DNA from: Paenibacillus plantiphilus
GTDB lineage: Bacteria; Bacillota; Bacilli; Paenibacillales; Paenibacillaceae
Direction: 5' to 3'
Length of the DNA: 64,000 nucleotides
Assembly (NCBI RefSeq): GCF_927798095.1
Contig: NZ_CAKMMF010000010.1
Span: 1-64,000 of the forward strand
Positions 61,262 to 64,000 of the stretch are shown piece after piece (the stretch's first letter is position 1; each line of letters starts with the position of its first letter). A program made the position numbers and the translations under genes. The notes below the pieces were generated by a model. The model had not been told where the DNA came from. It did not search any database and was given only the letters and a program-made list of their open reading frames with translations.

Positions 61262-62668
61262 TTGAATAAGGCAGAACACGTTCATTTCATTGGTATCGGC
61301 GGGTATGGTATGAGCGCGATTGCGCGGGTCATGCTGGAAATGGGTTATAAGGTGAGCGGCTCTGATGTTGCAGGCCAGGAGCTTACAGAGAAGCTGGCGG
61401 CCAAAGGGGCGCATATCTATATCGGACATGAACCAGAGCATGTTAAAGGTGCTGATCTTGTCGTCTATTCAACGGCGCTATCCCGAGATAATGTAGAACG
61501 AATAGCGGCGGAGGATCTCAACATCCCGATTCTGCATCGCGCTCAAATGCTCTCCCGACTGATGAATAACGGCAAAGGGGTGGCAGTAGCGGGAGCGCAC
61601 GGGAAGACGACGACCTCCTCGATGATTGCACTGGTTATGGAAACCTGTGAGCTTGATCCCACCTACATTATCGGCGGAGAAATCGTCAATGTCGGTACGA
61701 ATGCAAAGGCGGGAAAAGGCGATTATGTAGTTGCGGAAGCTGATGAGAGCGATGGCTCGTTTCTACAGTATCATCCAGCAGTTGCTATCGTGACGAACAT
61801 CGAGCCTGATCATCTTGAAAACTATGATGGCGATTTCGGCAAGCTGAAATCAGCGTATGTCCAATTTCTCAGTCAAGTCAAGGAAGACGGAAAAGCGATT
61901 GTATGTGCGGATGACATCAATATTCAGGAATTGCTTCCTCAGCTTAGTGCGGGTCCGCTTGGCAGTTCGTCATCAGGCCTGATCACTTACGCGATTGATG
62001 GAGAGGCCGATTATAAGGCGGAGGACATTGTACTTGGGGATCGTCAGGTTTCGTTCGTTGTGACGCATCTTGGCCAGACTCTTGGTCGCATCAAGCTGTC
62101 TGTGCCGGGTCGCCATAACGTATATAATGCAATGGCCACTGTGATAACCTGCTTGGGTGCAGGCATCTCCTTTGATGATATCGCTGCGGCGATCGTTGAC
62201 TTCCGTGGTGCCAAGCGCCGATTCCAGGTGCTGGGCGAGGTGAATGATATTCTTGTTATTGATGATTACGCGCATCATCCAACCGAGATTCAAGCGACGA
62301 TAAGTGCAGCTAAAGCAACGGGGAAACGGATTATTGCCGTATTCCAGCCGCAAAGGTATTCGCGTACTTATTTCCTGCTGGAGCAGTTCAGCCGCGCGTT
62401 CTCGGAAGCAGATGAAGTCATCATTACAGATATTTATTCACCGGCTGGTGAACAACAAATTGAGGGCGTCAATTCCAAGCGGCTAGTGGAGTTGATCTTA
62501 TTGAATAGCAATAAAAACACGACCTATATACCGAGCAAGGAAGAGGTCCAGGAAGTGCTGATCGCACGAGTAGCGCCTGGCGACCTTGTTATTACAATGG
62601 GAGCGGGGGATATTTGGAAAGCTGCCGACGGCCTGGCCAAATCCCTCCGCGCAAAGCATGGGGAGTAG
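61262..62668 (+). CDS. murC: UDP-N-acetylmuramate-L-alanine ligase
   Basis: Adds L-alanine to UDP-MurNAc in peptidoglycan precursor synthesis. 468 aa. [18 protein letters not shown] binds UDP-MurNAc; the ATP loop is [17 protein letters not shown]. Later motifs are [21 protein letters not shown] and [17 protein letters not shown]. The TTG at 61262 is used, just after the folC stop, with GGATGGTGAT upstream; an ATG start at 61199 would overlap folC by 56 bp without a good site. In Bacillus subtilis murC is elsewhere, so this linkage is lineage-specific. Confidence 0.95.
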   Translation: MNKAEHVHFIGIGGYGMSAIARVMLEMGYKVSGSDVAGQELTEKLAAKGAHIYIGHEPEHVKGADLVVYSTALSRDNVERIAAEDLNIPILHRAQMLSRLMNNGKGVAVAGAHGKTTTSSMIALVMETCELDPTYIIGGEIVNVGTNAKAGKGDYVVAEADESDGSFLQYHPAVAIVTNIEPDHLENYDGDFGKLKSAYVQFLSQVKEDGKAIVCADDINIQELLPQLSAGPLGSSSSGLITYAIDGEADYKAEDIVLGDRQVSFVVTHLGQTLGRIKLSVPGRHNVYNAMATVITCLGAGISFDDIAAAIVDFRGAKRRFQVLGEVNDILVIDDYAHHPTEIQATISAAKATGKRIIAVFQPQRYSRTYFLLEQFSRAFSEADEVIITDIYSPAGEQQIEGVNSKRLVELILLNSNKNTTYIPSKEEVQEVLIARVAPGDLVITMGAGDIWKAADGLAKSLRAKHGE

Positions 62669-62684
62669 CAATATTATGAAACTG

Positions 62685-62722
62685 AAAGGGACTATTCCGG
62701 ATTATCGGAATAGTCCTTTTTA
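62685..62722 (+). terminator. Terminator after murC
   Basis: AAAGGGACTATTCCG pairs with CGGAATAGTCCTTTTT (one bulge) around a short ATTAT loop. Confidence 0.9.
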
Positions 62723-62742
62723 ACATAAATTTCGGCTCTAGT

Positions 62743-62868
62743 CAGGAGGGTTTGATCTGTGGGAATTCTAAGAATGGACTCATGGACACGAGCAATTGTG
62801 TGCGAAGCGAAGGTTGTCATGAACGGCGTGGAGTGCGGGGCGTCGATGCTGGAGACAACTGTAAGCGG
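62743..62868 (+). repeat. Dispersed unit, copy B (related to 16249-16408)
   Basis: It begins CAGGAG-G-GTTTGATCTG and ends GATGCTGGAGAC-A-ACTGTAAGCGG, as does copy A. Here the reading frame is intact and preceded by a full AGGAGG site. It follows the murC terminator directly. Confidence 0.6.
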
Positions 62869-62947
62869 AACAGTCGGCCCGAAGAAGCCAAAAAACATAA
62901 AGCTTTTTTCGATGAAGAATCGTCAATTCTTTATAGGCAGGGACTAG
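62759..62947 (+). CDS. Possible small protein encoded by the dispersed unit (62 aa)
   Basis: GTG start with AGGAGG nine bases upstream; the product starts MGILRMDSWTRAIVCEAKVV and continues MNGVECGASMLETTVSG, then a basic tail (GPKKPKNIKLF). The MDS and MLETTVSG words recur in the same frame in copy A, whose frame is broken by TAG. This could be a real small gene that spreads with the repeat, or a chance frame in a structured repeat. The two cysteines and the conserved end are suggestive only. Confidence 0.35.
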   Translation: MGILRMDSWTRAIVCEAKVVMNGVECGASMLETTVSGTVGPKKPKNIKLFSMKNRQFFIGRD

Positions 62948-63098
62948 CTTATTATCAAGATGGCTGCTCGTATTAATTAGGACTTGCATCAATGCTTGTT
63001 GCCTGGAGGCAGAGGGCTGGCGGGGCGGCTTTCAGGTTCTAAATCTCTCAAACTCTTCATACTCTATCATTAGAGAATGTGGACAAGGAGAGAGTGAG

Positions 63099-64000
63099 AT
63101 GAATCAAAAAGCACGCATTACATACCGATTCGACAAAGGCAATGGAGCCCGCGAAGAGCGGAAGTCGGAAGCAGCGGAGCAACGAGTACAATCCAATGTC
63201 GTGTCTTTTTTTCAGGAAGAGTTGACATTCACATCAGACATTGGGAGCTGGAAAAGTCCGTTTCAAGATGATGCGCGTGCGCTTGAGGAGCTGATTCGCG
63301 CAACAGACGGCAACGATACAGCGTCAAGGCCGCTTAAAGGCTTGCGTAAAGCAGCCGTCCCTGCGAAACAGCCTAATGACATATCTCCAGCCAAAGGGCC
63401 GAATGAAACGAAGCCAGCTACTATGGAAGCAGAAGCGTTCATGCCCAGTGAAGCGCCGGCTGACCAGAACTTGAAACCCAATATCGATTGGAGCAACTAC
63501 ATTCCTCTAGGTGATGAAGGCCGCCCATATGTAGAGAAACGTGGGCAAAGCCCGGAAGTTATCCCGCCGCCGCCACGAAATGTGAATGCGCATATGGAGG
63601 AAACAGAGCTTCTCCTAACCAAAGATGTTCGTGCTGGAGAGTCGAGCTTACTCGGGCGCGGAGCTCTTGTAACAGCGGTGCCTTACCGCCCAGGCCGCGG
63701 TCCTTCCTGGTACAAAGTACTGGCCTCTGTGATCGGGGCTGTGGCAACAGGGGCGTTATTCGGTTATTTGGTGCTCGCTTTGTTCACAGGCGACCAGACC
63801 GGAGGTGCTGTTGATTCTGTGAATATGGCAGCGAATGCGCAGAGCTCTCTGGATGATGCCAATTCCGATGGCAATCTGTCCGGCAGCACAACGGGGCTTT
63901 CTCCATCTACTAACGGTGCGAATGACATATCCGGTAGCGGGAAAGATATAACATCCGGATCAATAGTTGGAGGAACTGTTCCCGTCAACATACCGGCAGC
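63099..64000 (+). CDS. SPOR-type/SpoIIB-like sporulation membrane protein (3' end outside window)
   Basis: The frame is open from ATG 63099 to the end of the window, at least 300 codons. The N-terminal half is polar and Pro/Lys/Glu-rich (MNQKARITYRFDKGNGAREE). A single membrane segment lies at about residues 208-230 (WYKVLASVIGAVATGALFGY). A Ser/Gly/Asn-rich extracytoplasmic linker follows with LSGSTTGLSPSTNGAND. This layout, and the position after valS-folC, match SpoIIB of Bacillus subtilis, which ends in a peptidoglycan-binding SPOR domain. That domain would lie beyond the window. GGAGAGAG precedes the ATG. Confidence 0.75.
   Translation, partial: MNQKARITYRFDKGNGAREERKSEAAEQRVQSNVVSFFQEELTFTSDIGSWKSPFQDDARALEELIRATDGNDTASRPLKGLRKAAVPAKQPNDISPAKGPNETKPATMEAEAFMPSEAPADQNLKPNIDWSNYIPLGDEGRPYVEKRGQSPEVIPPPPRNVNAHMEETELLLTKDVRAGESSLLGRGALVTAVPYRPGRGPSWYKVLASVIGAVATGALFGYLVLALFTGDQTGGAVDSVNMAANAQSSLDDANSDGNLSGSTTGLSPSTNGANDISGSGKDITSGSIVGGTVPVNIPA

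Overview
The window looks like a chromosomal segment of a spore-forming Bacillota bacterium, most probably Paenibacillus or a close relative in the Paenibacillaceae. The evidence is gene content and order. The blocks gerM-rph-rdgB, hemE-hemH-hemY, clpX-lonB-lonA-engB-hemA-hemX-hemC-hemD-hemB-hemL-spoVID and valS-folC match Bacillales core synteny. Sporulation genes (gerM, spoVID, a SpoIIB-like SPOR protein) and a T-box ahead of valS agree. This assignment is inference from protein families and synteny; no search was run.

Layout. 1-1245 is the 3' part of a group II intron with its reverse transcriptase/maturase. 1346-6042 holds a LysM-M14 cell-wall peptidase, a VanR/VanS-type two-component system and a run of small proteins. 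6329-12096 carries an LTA synthase, an rRNA methyltransferase, an O-methyltransferase, a DUF2809 protein and an MFS exporter. 12352-15966 is the hemEHY operon for the late coproporphyrin-dependent heme steps. 15967-17106 is a gene-free stretch full of repeats. 17107-22912 has PgpA-like, GerM, RNase PH, RdgB, DUF1905 and AsnB. 23080-25367 holds two coupled unknown genes and, convergent to them, a small RiPP locus. 25733-27506 is visibly more AT-rich, with a frameshifted gene, a membrane protein and tRNA-Arg. 27594-31751 is an RND efflux pump with its own TetR regulator. 33027-42715 is the protein quality-control block tig-clpP-clpX-(ispG)-lonB-lonA-engB. 43784-53084 holds speD and the early heme/siroheme cluster hemA-hemX-sirC-hemC-cobA/hemD-hemB, an opposing Crp/Fnr regulator, then hemL. 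53085-54148 is a second repeat-rich stretch. 54149-64000 has a pseudouridine synthase, spoVID, T-box-valS-folC, murC and the start of a SPOR-domain protein.

Most notable: the minus-strand locus 23940-25367 looks like a complete minimal graspetide (omega-ester peptide) system. A 55-codon gene, too short for routine ORF calling, encodes a precursor ending in two near-identical core repeats, TTLAIGEEGG and TTMAIGEEGG. Each contains the TTxxxxEE pattern of plesiocin-type graspetides. It has a strong ribosome binding site and an extended -10 promoter, and it is followed by a RimK-like ATP-grasp ligase. A long stem-loop lies between the two genes.

Together, the two hem clusters can carry glutamyl-tRNA to heme and branch to precorrin-2/sirohydrochlorin. 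No sirohydrochlorin ferrochelatase and no ChdC were seen inside the window. Several repeat families (8-, 17-, 18- and 113-bp tandem units, hairpins built on CTGTAAGCGG, and a dispersed unit with a small ORF) are confined to gene-free stretches.
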